Assembly: GCF_014697105.1 (NCBI RefSeq)
Contig: NZ_JACJRF010000011.1
Location: 62,001-126,000 of the forward strand
DNA from: Anabaena subtropica FACHB-260
Lineage (GTDB): Bacteria > Cyanobacteriota > Cyanobacteriia > Cyanobacteriales > Nostocaceae
Length of the DNA: 64,000 bases
Direction: 5' to 3'
The notes beneath the pieces were generated by a model. The model did no database searches and was not told where the DNA came from. It was given only the letters and a program-made list of their open reading frames with translations. Position 1 is the stretch's first letter, and every line of letters starts with the position of its first letter. The translations under genes and the position numbers were made by a program. This document shows, piece by piece, positions 17,495 through 25,652 of the stretch.

Positions 17495-19765
17495 ATGAAT
17501 GCCCCCCAACCCCCTCACAAGCCACAAACGTTACTTGGTCAACTGACTCAAGCAGTAAATACAATTCAAGCTAGGGTTGATTTTTCCAAGCTAGCGCTCA
17601 AGCCTAATGCCAAAGTACCGGAACTCTGGGTGCAGGATGCGGGGGCGGATAAAGCAGAGGTATATCCGCTACTGGGCGATCGCTACGTTCTAGGTCGCAG
17701 TTCCAAATCCAGCGATATAGTCATTCGTAACCCAGTAGTTAGCCAAATTCATTTGTCATTATCGCGGGATTCTAGTCAGCGTACCCCAGTTTTTGTCATT
17801 AAAGACGAAAACTCTACCAATGGCATCTATCGTGGCAAGCGGCGGGTTAATACCTTAGAACTGCGTCACGGTGATATTCTGACCTTGGGACCGCCAGAAT
17901 TAGCAGCTTCTGTGCGCCTACAATACGTCGATCCACCACCTTGGTATATCAAGGCGGCAACTTGGGTAGGCTACGGTGTCGGAGGCGCTAGCGCCTTATT
18001 AGGAGTGGTTATCGGTGTAGAATGGCTGAATTTTTCTGTTAGGCCATTGCCTACAGCCACTCGCGCTCCAGTAGTTGTTTATGCCCGCGATGGTAGCACG
18101 CCATTACGTGAGCCTCGGACTGTTTCTCACGTAGATATGAAGCGTTTAGCAGATTTTGGCCCCTATTTGTCGGCGGCGGTAGTAGCTTCTGAGGATAGCC
18201 GCTTTAATTGGCACTTTGGGGTTGATCCTTTGGGGATTTTACGAGCAGTATTAATCAATACTCGCAGTGGTGATGTCCAACAAGGAGCCAGTACTATTAC
18301 CCAACAAGTCGCCCGTAGTTTGTTTCGTGATTACGTAGGTAGGCAAGACTCCTTAGGGCGAAAATTACGAGAGGCCATTGTTTCTCTGAAGCTAGAAGCC
18401 TTTTACAGCAAAGATGAAATTTTGTTGATGTACTTGAACCGGGTGTTTTTGGGAGCAGATACTTCGGGTTTTGAAGATGCAGCACAGTTTTATTTTGATA
18501 AGTCAGCCAAAGAATTAACTCTGGCGGAATCTGCTACTTTAGTAGGAATTTTACCAGCGCCCAACGCGTTTGATTTTTGTGGAAGTGGGCCCAATAGACT
18601 AGAAGCTGCTGACTATCGCAATCGCGTGGTGAAGCGGATGTTGGAGATGGGTAAGGTTACGCAAGAAGAAGCGAACCGCGCCAGAAGATCCACTGTCCAA
18701 GTTAGCCCCAAAGTTTGTGAACAGCAAGCAAAGACAATTGCACCCTATTTTTATAACTATGTTTTCCAAGAACTGGAAACAATTTTAGGGGAAGGGGCTG
18801 CTAGGGAAGGTAACTACATCATTGAGACTCAGTTAGATCCAGCCATGCAAACTCAGGCGGAAACAGCCTTACGGAGTTACGTCAGTAGTGCGGGTTCAAA
18901 TTTGGGCTTTAGACAAGGAGCGATGGTGACTTTGGATACTAGAACTGGTAGCATTTTAGCAATGGTAGGGGGTACTGATTATCGCACTAGCCAATTTAAT
19001 CGGGCAGTGCAAGCTCAAAGACAACCAGGTTCCACCTTTAAAATTTTTGCTTTTGCCCAGGCTTTATTGCAGGGTATCCCAACATCGAAAACATATTCTT
19101 GCGCTCCTTTACCTTGGCAAGGATTTACTTACAGGCCTTGTCGTGCTGGTGCTGATGTGAGTATGGATGTCGCCACAGGATTGGCTTTGTCAGAAAATCC
19201 CGTGGCTTTGCGAATTGCCAGGGACGTTGGATTAGATAAGGTAGTTTCAATGGCACAGCGTTTGGGTGTAAAGTCTCAACTTGACGCAGTACCTGGTTTA
19301 GTTTTGGGTCAGAGTGTAGTTAATGTGTTGGAAATGACCGGGGCTTTTGGGGCGATTGGTAATCGTGGTGTGTGGAATCCTCCCCATGCGATTAATAGAA
19401 TTTTAGATAGTAGTGACTGTAGCGATCGCAACGATTTAAAAACCTGCCGTGTTATCTATTCTTTCGACAACAATCGTGAAGCTAACAAGCGAGTTTTACC
19501 ACAACCTATAGCAGATCAGATGACTAATTTGATGCAACAGGTAGTCACAAGAGGTACGGGACGTAGTGCCGCTATTGGTTTAGGGGAAGCAGGGAAAACA
19601 GGTACAACAGATAAAAACGTTGACTTGTGGTTTATTGGCTTTATCCCCAACCGTCGCTTAGTCACTGGTATTTGGCTAGGAAATGACAACAATTCTCCTA
19701 CATCTGGTAGCAGCGCTCAAGCCGCCCAGTTGTGGGGAAGTTATATGCGGAGAATTACAAGATAA
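17495..19765 (+). CDS. FHA-domain class A penicillin-binding protein (PBP1A type)
   Basis: 756 residues. Order: a cytoplasmic FHA domain (about 60-135; GRSSKSSDIVI and DENSTNGIY are its phosphothreonine-binding marks); one membrane anchor at about 153-176; a GT51 glycosyltransferase domain (EDSRFNWHFGVDPLGI, QGASTITQQVARS, about 225-400); and a transpeptidase domain with SxxK (PGSTFKIF, about 512), SxN (SENP) and KTGT (about 700). It polymerises and cross-links peptidoglycan. The FHA domain implies docking to Ser/Thr-phosphorylated partners, which is inferred from the domain. The start is the ATG at 17495. Confidence 0.92.
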   Translation: MNAPQPPHKPQTLLGQLTQAVNTIQARVDFSKLALKPNAKVPELWVQDAGADKAEVYPLLGDRYVLGRSSKSSDIVIRNPVVSQIHLSLSRDSSQRTPVFVIKDENSTNGIYRGKRRVNTLELRHGDILTLGPPELAASVRLQYVDPPPWYIKAATWVGYGVGGASALLGVVIGVEWLNFSVRPLPTATRAPVVVYARDGSTPLREPRTVSHVDMKRLADFGPYLSAAVVASEDSRFNWHFGVDPLGILRAVLINTRSGDVQQGASTITQQVARSLFRDYVGRQDSLGRKLREAIVSLKLEAFYSKDEILLMYLNRVFLGADTSGFEDAAQFYFDKSAKELTLAESATLVGILPAPNAFDFCGSGPNRLEAADYRNRVVKRMLEMGKVTQEEANRARRSTVQVSPKVCEQQAKTIAPYFYNYVFQELETILGEGAAREGNYIIETQLDPAMQTQAETALRSYVSSAGSNLGFRQGAMVTLDTRTGSILAMVGGTDYRTSQFNRAVQAQRQPGSTFKIFAFAQALLQGIPTSKTYSCAPLPWQGFTYRPCRAGADVSMDVATGLALSENPVALRIARDVGLDKVVSMAQRLGVKSQLDAVPGLVLGQSVVNVLEMTGAFGAIGNRGVWNPPHAINRILDSSDCSDRNDLKTCRVIYSFDNNREANKRVLPQPIADQMTNLMQQVVTRGTGRSAAIGLGEAGKTGTTDKNVDLWFIGFIPNRRLVTGIWLGNDNNSPTSGSSAQAAQLWGSYMRRITR

Positions 19766-19841
19766 TTCGTAATATAGGGCTTCTTGTTTGTATGCAATAC
19801 ACTTTGACCTCTCTCCCTCCTGATGATGCCGCCCAAGGGGT

Positions 19842-19872
19842 ATGTTGATAAAGTCTGAACATTTACCAACAT
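19842..19872. terminator. Hairpin between convergent genes
   Basis: ATGTTGATAAA (19842-19852) pairs with TTTACCAACAT (19862-19872) with one mismatch. It lies between the PBP gene (plus) and the DUF4335 gene (minus). Without a clean U-run, its role as terminator is moderate inference. Confidence 0.4.
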
Positions 19873-19908
19873 CCTCTTAATTACGAACTACAAATTAGTA
19901 ATTACAAA

Positions 19909-21381
19909 TTATCTCTGGTATCCCTGCCAAGGAGTTACTTCTAATTTGCCACTGGGTTGAAATACTACTTGGTAGTGGGCTAGCGGTTCTTTGTTGTTAG
20001 CAGCAGCTGCGTTGGAACCGTAAACTTCTTGGAACATCTTGGGTAAAGGTGTTTCGCGGAAATGGTCAAAGGCTACTTGATTTAGGGGTTCGTAGTCAGC
20101 GATTATGCCTTCTTTATTAATGGCGACTCGATACTTTAAATCTTTGGTAAAGGTGGGAGTACCACTCCAGTTTTGACGCACTGTATCGAAAAGTTTTTGG
20201 TTTAAACCTTTGATACTGTTAGCATCGGTGATTCTTGCCCCGATTACTTCTGGTGTTCTCACATACCCACGCCAAGGACTGACTTCTAATACGCCTTTGT
20301 TGGTAAATACTACTTTAAATTGGGCGATTGGTTCATTAGGGATGGGGGAACGGTTAGCAGGATTATAAAGTAGGTTGGGTAGAGGTGTTCCTTCAATTCC
20401 TTCATTGGCTCCTTGGTTAACTGCTTTGTAACCAACAATTGCGCCATCCGCAGCCACACCCACACGGAAAATCAAATTTTGCTTGACTGCTGCACGGCTA
20501 TTCCACGCCGGATCGATTTGGTTCCAAACTTGCCGATTCAACGCACGTAGTTGGGAAGGATCTGTGATTTCTGTAACTGTATTTAAAAGCGCTTCTAAAT
20601 CTCTGACTGTGGGTTGTGTTGTGGCGGCGGGTGTGGCTTCTGCTATGGGTGTTGCTGTGGCGTTGGAAATAGGTTCTAATATGGGTGTGGGAGTCGCGGC
20701 GGCGGCTGTTGATGCCGGGGTAGGACTTGTAGTAGGAGCAGTGGAACTACTTTGTTCCTCTGGCTTTGGCTCTGGTACACGTACCTCTGGTGCAGGAATA
20801 AAGCTAAAGGCGATCGCCGCTACAGCTAAACTGGAAACACCAATAGTTGCAGGTACTGCCTGTTTGAGTAGAGCTTGACTAGCACCCCCATAACGTCTGG
20901 TCACTGGTTGTAATTCTAGTGATAACTCTGGTAAAGTTTGCGTGTCAGCGAAAAACTGATCCACAGCTTCCACCAAATCAAACAACTGCACCGTATTCAA
21001 ATCTATTTCAATTGGTTGTTTATTATAATTAGTGTTTGTATTAAATTCCTCTGGTGAATTCTCTGAATGTACTATTAACTTGTGGTGGTTCGTGTCAATT
21101 TTTTGGATTTCGACTATTTCTGAATCTTGATTGTGTGCTTGTGGATTTGGCACACTACTCAAAAATTCTTGAGCATAACCACTAACTGCTCTAACTAGAC
21201 TTTCAAAAAATTCTCGTCCTCCCACCAAAGGTTGATTGTGTCCAGATAAATAGCATTCTGCATTTACCAAGATTGACAATTCAGGGCGCAGTTCCTGAAA
21301 ACTTGTGCCTCTGCTAGCATCACTTAATCCTTCTAAAAGCAATGTACAATTAGGTAGACTGTACTTCCGTTGAATATTCAT
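19909..21381 (-). CDS. DUF4335-domain membrane protein
   Basis: 490 residues. The N-terminal part (about 1-160) is soluble and matches the cyanobacterial DUF4335 family. A single membrane segment follows (VGVSSLAVAAIAFSFIPAP region, about 180-200). Then comes a low-complexity Pro/Thr/Ala linker (about 205-265) and a C-terminal region with two similar units. Each unit contains an 'FRVGVAADGAIVGYKAVNQG / YRVAINKEGIIADYEPLNQ'-type motif, a TPLP motif and an 'EVSPWRGY / EVTPWQGY' end, so it has been duplicated internally. The start ATG overlaps the stop of DUF3038 (ATGA), indicating translational coupling. Function unknown. Confidence 0.82.
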   Translation of the reverse strand: MNIQRKYSLPNCTLLLEGLSDASRGTSFQELRPELSILVNAECYLSGHNQPLVGGREFFESLVRAVSGYAQEFLSSVPNPQAHNQDSEIVEIQKIDTNHHKLIVHSENSPEEFNTNTNYNKQPIEIDLNTVQLFDLVEAVDQFFADTQTLPELSLELQPVTRRYGGASQALLKQAVPATIGVSSLAVAAIAFSFIPAPEVRVPEPKPEEQSSSTAPTTSPTPASTAAAATPTPILEPISNATATPIAEATPAATTQPTVRDLEALLNTVTEITDPSQLRALNRQVWNQIDPAWNSRAAVKQNLIFRVGVAADGAIVGYKAVNQGANEGIEGTPLPNLLYNPANRSPIPNEPIAQFKVVFTNKGVLEVSPWRGYVRTPEVIGARITDANSIKGLNQKLFDTVRQNWSGTPTFTKDLKYRVAINKEGIIADYEPLNQVAFDHFRETPLPKMFQEVYGSNAAAANNKEPLAHYQVVFQPSGKLEVTPWQGYQR

Positions 21382-22004
21382 TCCACTTCACCGTCAAATA
21401 GACTGATCCAAAATCGCTGCATTCCAGCAGTACCAGTACAAAATAGTAATTGTCCTAACAGATTTATCGCTAGTTCGTCTAATTTTTCATCAGAATTTAA
21501 TGCTAATGCACCAAAACGGCGGGCATTCATTCTACTCTTAAAATGCGCTCTAAATCTTTCTAGATAATTAGATAGGCGTAAATTCTGTTCTAGGGGAATC
21601 TGCTTGTCATTCATTTGTTGACAAATCATCAGCATCTGGCGGATAACTACTGTTAAACGCCGCGCTATGTAACAAGCAATGACTACTAAAGCCTTTGCTT
21701 CCATGATAGTTAGAGGGCGACGAATATGCGCTCGTCTAATCGGGTTAGAAGAACGCATTCGCCACAAATTCACCCTATCTTTAACGATTCCTTTCAATTC
21801 CAATTCTTGTGCAAAAGTCAGGATAGCTTCAGAACCACCGAGTTCTAAAGCTTCTATTGCCAGTAAAATTAAATCAATTTGCACCCTGGTTCTAGCAGGA
21901 CATCCCTGTCCAGCGATCGCCGGATCTGGTAAAGTGTCCAAAATCATCGGCAGTGATGGGGGTGTTGGACTGTTAAACGGGGTTAAACTAGCAGAAGCAT
22001 TCAT
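21378..22004 (-). CDS. DUF3038-domain protein
   Basis: 208 residues, soluble and mostly helical, rich in Arg (SSNPIRRAHIRRPLTIMEAK near 110). It matches the cyanobacterial DUF3038 family, which I know as the usual neighbour of DUF4335; that neighbourhood is preserved here with a 4-bp overlap. A common complex at the membrane is a reasonable inference. No enzymatic motif is visible. Confidence 0.82.
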   Translation of the reverse strand: MNASASLTPFNSPTPPSLPMILDTLPDPAIAGQGCPARTRVQIDLILLAIEALELGGSEAILTFAQELELKGIVKDRVNLWRMRSSNPIRRAHIRRPLTIMEAKALVVIACYIARRLTVVIRQMLMICQQMNDKQIPLEQNLRLSNYLERFRAHFKSRMNARRFGALALNSDEKLDELAINLLGQLLFCTGTAGMQRFWISLFDGEVE

Positions 22005-22462
22005 TCTCTAAAATACCTTGTGCATTTCCAATAGACTAGGTAAAACTAGTACAACTAATTTAGGATAAATAGCCAAATAACAAGATTAAACTTGCTGTAT
22101 CAGCCTAGCTCTTTGATATATACATTACTTAACTTGTTGTATTCAAAAGTCAACTTATAAGTATATCTCAGCTTTCAAAGCATAATTTTATTCTCCTGGT
22201 TTGTGTGTATAAATCCATCTTTAGCTTGGTGTAGATTCTCTATATCGTCAATGGATGACGAGACAGTAGCGCTAATTCCAAGCGTATGACATTATAGTGT
22301 ACGATTTTTCAGGTGTAAGGAATTGGCGGCTAATCAATTCAAAATTCGTCTGGGAAAGTGTACTTCGACGGGGGGAAGCCGTCCACCGCAAGTAGTTCAC
22401 CGCACCGTAACTTTCCGCAAAATTCAAAATTAAAGAATCGCTCACTCCCCACTCCCCAACCT
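22005..22462. other. Intergenic region before apt
   Basis: 458 bp, AT-rich on the left. Near 22360-22450 it holds repeat-like matter: GACGGGGGGAAGCCGTC and a CACTCCCCACTCCCC tract just before apt. The frame upstream of the apt ATG is open but its codons come from these repeats, so it is not coding. Confidence 0.4.
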
Positions 22463-22981
22463 ATGGATTTAAAATCTCTCATTCGTGACATTCCTGATTT
22501 TCCTAAGCCCGGAATTTTATTTCGGGATATCACTACTCTACTGCGCGATCGCCAAGGATTACGATATACTATTGACTTTTTTGCTGAAAAATGCTTAGAA
22601 GTAGATTTAAATATAGATTACGTCATTGGCATGGAGTCACGGGGGTTTATTTTTGGTACTCCCCTAGCTTATAAATTAGGGGCTGGTTTTATTCCTGTCC
22701 GCAAAAAAGGTAAATTACCAGCAGCAGTTCACTCGATTGAATATGAACTAGAGTATGGCACTGACTGTTTAGAAGTACATCAAGATGCTTTACATCCAGA
22801 TAGTCGAGTTTTAATTGTAGATGATTTGATTGCTACAGGTGGCACAGCCAGCGCTACAGCCAAGTTAGTGCAGCAGATTGGCTGCGAATTAGTGGGTTTT
22901 GGGTTTATTATCGAGCTACGGGATTTACAAGGGCGAAAACATCTCCCCGATGTACCCATTATTTCCCTAGTGCAGTATTAG
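22463..22981 (+). CDS. apt: Adenine phosphoribosyltransferase
   Basis: 172 residues from the ATG at 22463 ([18 protein letters not shown]), the standard start and length of the family. It makes AMP from adenine and PRPP. Marks are [32 protein letters not shown] and the PRPP loop [14 protein letters not shown] near residue 120. A link with MtnP, which releases adenine, is metabolic rather than genomic. A heptamer array follows. Confidence 0.95.
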   Translation: MDLKSLIRDIPDFPKPGILFRDITTLLRDRQGLRYTIDFFAEKCLEVDLNIDYVIGMESRGFIFGTPLAYKLGAGFIPVRKKGKLPAAVHSIEYELEYGTDCLEVHQDALHPDSRVLIVDDLIATGGTASATAKLVQQIGCELVGFGFIIELRDLQGRKHLPDVPIISLVQY

Positions 22982-22984
22982 GTA

Positions 22985-23065
22985 ATAGTCCAAAGTCAAT
23001 AATCAATAGTCCAAAACTGTTGACTAATGACTCATGACCATCGACCATTGACCATTGACTAACAA
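22985..23065. repeat. Heptamer repeat array
   Basis: Imperfect 7-bp units (AATAGTCC, AAAGTCAA, TTGACTAA, TGACTCA, TGACCAT, TTGACCA) fill the gap between apt and the permease gene. It is the same type as at 15826-15925. Confidence 0.65.
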
Positions 23066-23067
23066 TC

Positions 23068-24105
23068 ATGACATCTACAAGAATTACTTGGGAAAGCAGT
23101 TGGGATTGGCTGATTAGGCTGGTTACGAGCGAAACATTTGTTTATGTAGTTAAACGGACATTGCAGGCGCTGTTGACATTGTTTTTAGCTTCGGCGTTGT
23201 CGTTTTTCATCATAAAACTAGCGCCTGGGGATTATGTAACCACACTGACGCAAAATCCGAAAATTTCCCCAGAACGCATTCAGGAACTCAGAAGACAGTT
23301 TGGTTTAGATAGGTCTTGGTTAGAACAATATACGCTGTGGATATGGCGTATTCTTACCAAAGGAGATTTTGGGACGAGTTTCGTTTACCAGCGCTCAGTA
23401 GCATCTTTGTTATGGGAAAGAATACCAGCAACATTGGTACTAGCGATCGCTTCTTTAATCATGACATGGGCGATCGCTATTCCCTTAGGTATCGTTGCGG
23501 CTGTGAAACAAAATCGCGCCACTGACAGAATTTTACAGGTGATTAGCTATACAGGGCAGGGCTTTCCCAGTTTTATCACTGTGCTGGTTCTACTCGTATT
23601 TGCTCAAATCACCTCGCCTCTGTTCCCAGTAGGAGGAATGACAAGCATAAATCATTCTGATTTATCTTGGTTTGGTAAAATTATCGATGTCGGCTGGCAC
23701 ATGATTTTACCAACCATCGCCTTGAGCATCACCAGTTTTGCTGGCTTACAACGCATCACTCGTGGTGAATTGTTAGACGTACTGCGACAAGATTACATCC
23801 AAACAGCACGGGCCAAAGGACTACCAGAAAATCGAGTGATTTACGTTCATGCACTCCGCAATGCCATTAACCCCCTGATTACTCTGTTAGGTTTTGAGTT
23901 AGCGGGTTTATTAGGTGGTGCATTCATCGCCGAACAATTCTTTAATTGGCCAGGTTTAGGCAGATTAACCTTGCAAGCTGTAATCGCTCAAGACCAGTAT
24001 TTAGTCATGGCAAGTCTAGTCATGAGCGCAGTTTTACTAAACGTAGGCAACTTACTAGCTGACTTATTACTTAAAGTAGCCGACCCGCGCATCCGTTTGG
24101 AATAA
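23068..24105 (+). CDS. ABC transporter permease, DppB/OppB type
   Basis: 345 residues. An N-terminal hydrophobic segment after about 25 residues (FVYVVKRTLQALLTLFLASA) is followed by the family motif KLAPGDYVTTLTQNPKISPE and then the binding-protein-dependent permease domain. The EAA loop is RGELLDVLRQDYIQTARAKG near residue 235. It should be the first of two permeases of a peptide, nickel or other small-molecule importer, but no partner permease, ATPase or binding protein is next to it. Orphan permeases are usual in cyanobacteria. Substrate unknown. Confidence 0.85.
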   Translation: MTSTRITWESSWDWLIRLVTSETFVYVVKRTLQALLTLFLASALSFFIIKLAPGDYVTTLTQNPKISPERIQELRRQFGLDRSWLEQYTLWIWRILTKGDFGTSFVYQRSVASLLWERIPATLVLAIASLIMTWAIAIPLGIVAAVKQNRATDRILQVISYTGQGFPSFITVLVLLVFAQITSPLFPVGGMTSINHSDLSWFGKIIDVGWHMILPTIALSITSFAGLQRITRGELLDVLRQDYIQTARAKGLPENRVIYVHALRNAINPLITLLGFELAGLLGGAFIAEQFFNWPGLGRLTLQAVIAQDQYLVMASLVMSAVLLNVGNLLADLLLKVADPRIRLE

Positions 24106-24178
24106 TTTAGTCATTAGTCATTAGTCAATAATTCTCTTCTCCCCCTGCTCCCTGCTTCTACTCCCCTACTCCTCACTC
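24106..24178. repeat. Short heptamer array plus pyrimidine-rich tract
   Basis: TTAGTCATTAGTCATTAGTC (about 24108-24128) is followed by a strand-biased CTCCCCCTGCTCCCTGCTTC tract. The same pyrimidine tract type occurs at 32110-32150 and 43058-43083. Confidence 0.55.
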
Positions 24179-24179
24179 C

Positions 24180-24461
24180 ATGCTTTCTGAAATTCATTAT
24201 CTAGTACGTTCAACAGCTGACGGGCGTTATCTGACTGCTCGTCCCAATGAGAACGCATCAGGTTATTTGTTGTTGTTTCGAGAAAACTTTGATGCTTTAA
24301 GCTATCTCAACACCCATGCAGCAGATGTAGCACACCGTTTTACTGTTGAATCGATTCCAGGTACACAGTTGGGAAGCTTACTCAAACGCTGGGGTTTTAC
24401 TGGTGTCGCACTTGTTACTGATCCTTTATTACCTAGAGTAGAGTTTTTACAGCACAATTAA
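24180..24461 (+). CDS. Small protein of unknown function
   Basis: 93 residues, soluble, with no Cys and no signal. The composition and regular secondary structure pattern (SEIHYLVRSTADGRYLTAR..., then LLLFRENFDALSYLNTHA) look like a real folded domain and suggest a conserved cyanobacterial gene. I do not know its function. It lies 74 bp after the permease on the same strand. Confidence 0.6.
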   Translation: MLSEIHYLVRSTADGRYLTARPNENASGYLLLFRENFDALSYLNTHAADVAHRFTVESIPGTQLGSLLKRWGFTGVALVTDPLLPRVEFLQHN

Positions 24462-24834
24462 ATAATCACGATTGAGCTGTAGACAAATAATTCGGTTAAA
24501 TAATTTTTACCGTTCAAATAGTTAATCTGCCGTTGTCGATAAAATAAAACGGTTAAATAATTCTTTAAACCCTTTACTGATAAGGGTTTTGAGTAATATT
24601 ATAAGTTCAGAATTATTTTAGAAAGTTCTGCTGTGCGACAAAGATGCGATCGCATCCTCCTACGATGATACTGAAAGCGTATATGAGGATGTTCAGATTT
24701 GGTCTAAGTCCCATTAGTATCAATGCCATCACAGAGAGAGCGATCGCCATCTTGTCACCACGCATTATCGAAACCTGTGCGATCTCGTTGTTCTGCTTGC
24801 CTACAGGAAGCAAGGCCCAGAGTGAAAACTATAA

Positions 24835-24980
24835 CCAGGGAGAAAAATTTGAGGGGGCGACAAAGAAGTTAAAGAGGCTGCTGTATAAGCATCATAGCCA
24901 TTACACCCTGCTGATAAAATGCCTGCTTATTGCGAACAGCAGCCCCCTCAAGGTTAGTAACTGAGATTGATTAACCCTGG
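24835..24980. ncRNA. Candidate structured non-coding RNA
   Basis: Four nested perfect helices: CCAGGG/CCCTGG (24835-24840/24975-24980), TTGAGGGGG/CCCCCTCAA (24849-24857/24943-24951), CTGCTGT/ACAGCAG (24878-24884/24936-24942) and ATAAGCA/TGCTTAT (24885-24891/24924-24930). The total is 29 pairs in about 146 nt, with a 20-nt bulge on one strand and an apical loop of 32 nt. On the plus strand TATAAC (24830-24835) could be a -10 box; on the minus strand the 9-bp helix is followed by ATTTTTC. Orientation is therefore undecided. It is rod-like as in 6S RNA, but I cannot assign it to that family. Confidence 0.55.
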
Positions 24981-25135
24981 CAAATGACAAAACTTTTAGG
25001 CTTGGTAACTTGTGCTGGAAGCATCGACTTACTCAAAATGCTACATCTTTCTTACAATAGTTATTCGTCAGTTTTTTAGATTTTTTTCGGTTGCTGATTT
25101 GAAAACTTGGTGAGCAAAGCAAGCAGGTAGTCAAG

Positions 25136-25633
25136 TTATTCATTTGAAATATTACATCTTGCCAAGGCCGATGTAATACAAGAAATCACAGCAAAAACAG
25201 CAGGCGTAACTACAAGCGCAAAACGCCTTACACTAAACGGAAAATGCCCCTCTGGTGCTTCTATGTCAAAGATTACGTCCTCAAAACTTATCCATTTCTG
25301 TTTTAATCTCCAGCCCACATGCTCACCGAAACTGAAAATAGTTTCATAATCAGCATTAGGATTACCACCGACGCTTTCCCAAATGCGCTTTTGCACACTA
25401 AAACCAAAGCGCCCATTGCTATATTTAATCCAAAGTCGGTCGATTATATCAAGGTCAGCGCAAGGAAAGTTTTTTATGTCGTCGTTATTTAGTACATCTT
25501 TCTCAATTCCGCCTGTATCAACAACTTCTAGCATCAGATCCATCGTTTCTTCATCTGCTTGTTGCCATTTACTTTCTGCTAATAAATTCTGTAATTGTGT
25601 ATAATCTACCTTACTTGAATTTTGATTACTCAT
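25136..25633 (-). CDS. GUN4-domain protein
   Basis: 165 residues. The GUN4 fold is clear: YTQLQNLLAESKWQQADEET at 11-30, then CADLDIIDRLWIKYSNGRFG, the VQKRIWESVGG stretch and FGEHVGWRLKQKWI. True Gun4 binds Mg-protoporphyrin and stimulates Mg chelatase; many cyanobacterial paralogues carry the domain without a known role. This one lacks the long N-terminal helical domain of Gun4 and adds a hydrophobic C-terminus (RFALVVTPAVFAVISCITSA), which may anchor it in a membrane. AAAGAAA precedes the ATG. Confidence 0.85.
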   Translation of the reverse strand: MSNQNSSKVDYTQLQNLLAESKWQQADEETMDLMLEVVDTGGIEKDVLNNDDIKNFPCADLDIIDRLWIKYSNGRFGFSVQKRIWESVGGNPNADYETIFSFGEHVGWRLKQKWISFEDVIFDIEAPEGHFPFSVRRFALVVTPAVFAVISCITSALARCNISNE

Positions 25634-25652
25634 TTTCTTTAGATTATTAATA

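Noticed and set aside
24613-24813. 66-codon minus-strand frame with a hydrophobic stretch (DKMAIALSVMALILMGL)
   Set aside because: It looks slightly membrane-like, but the reading continues through HIP1-rich intergenic DNA, there is no ribosome site and no family match. A gene remnant cannot be excluded.
24644-24964. 106-codon plus-strand frame
   Set aside because: Its second half runs through the structured RNA candidate and the peptide is compositionally random.
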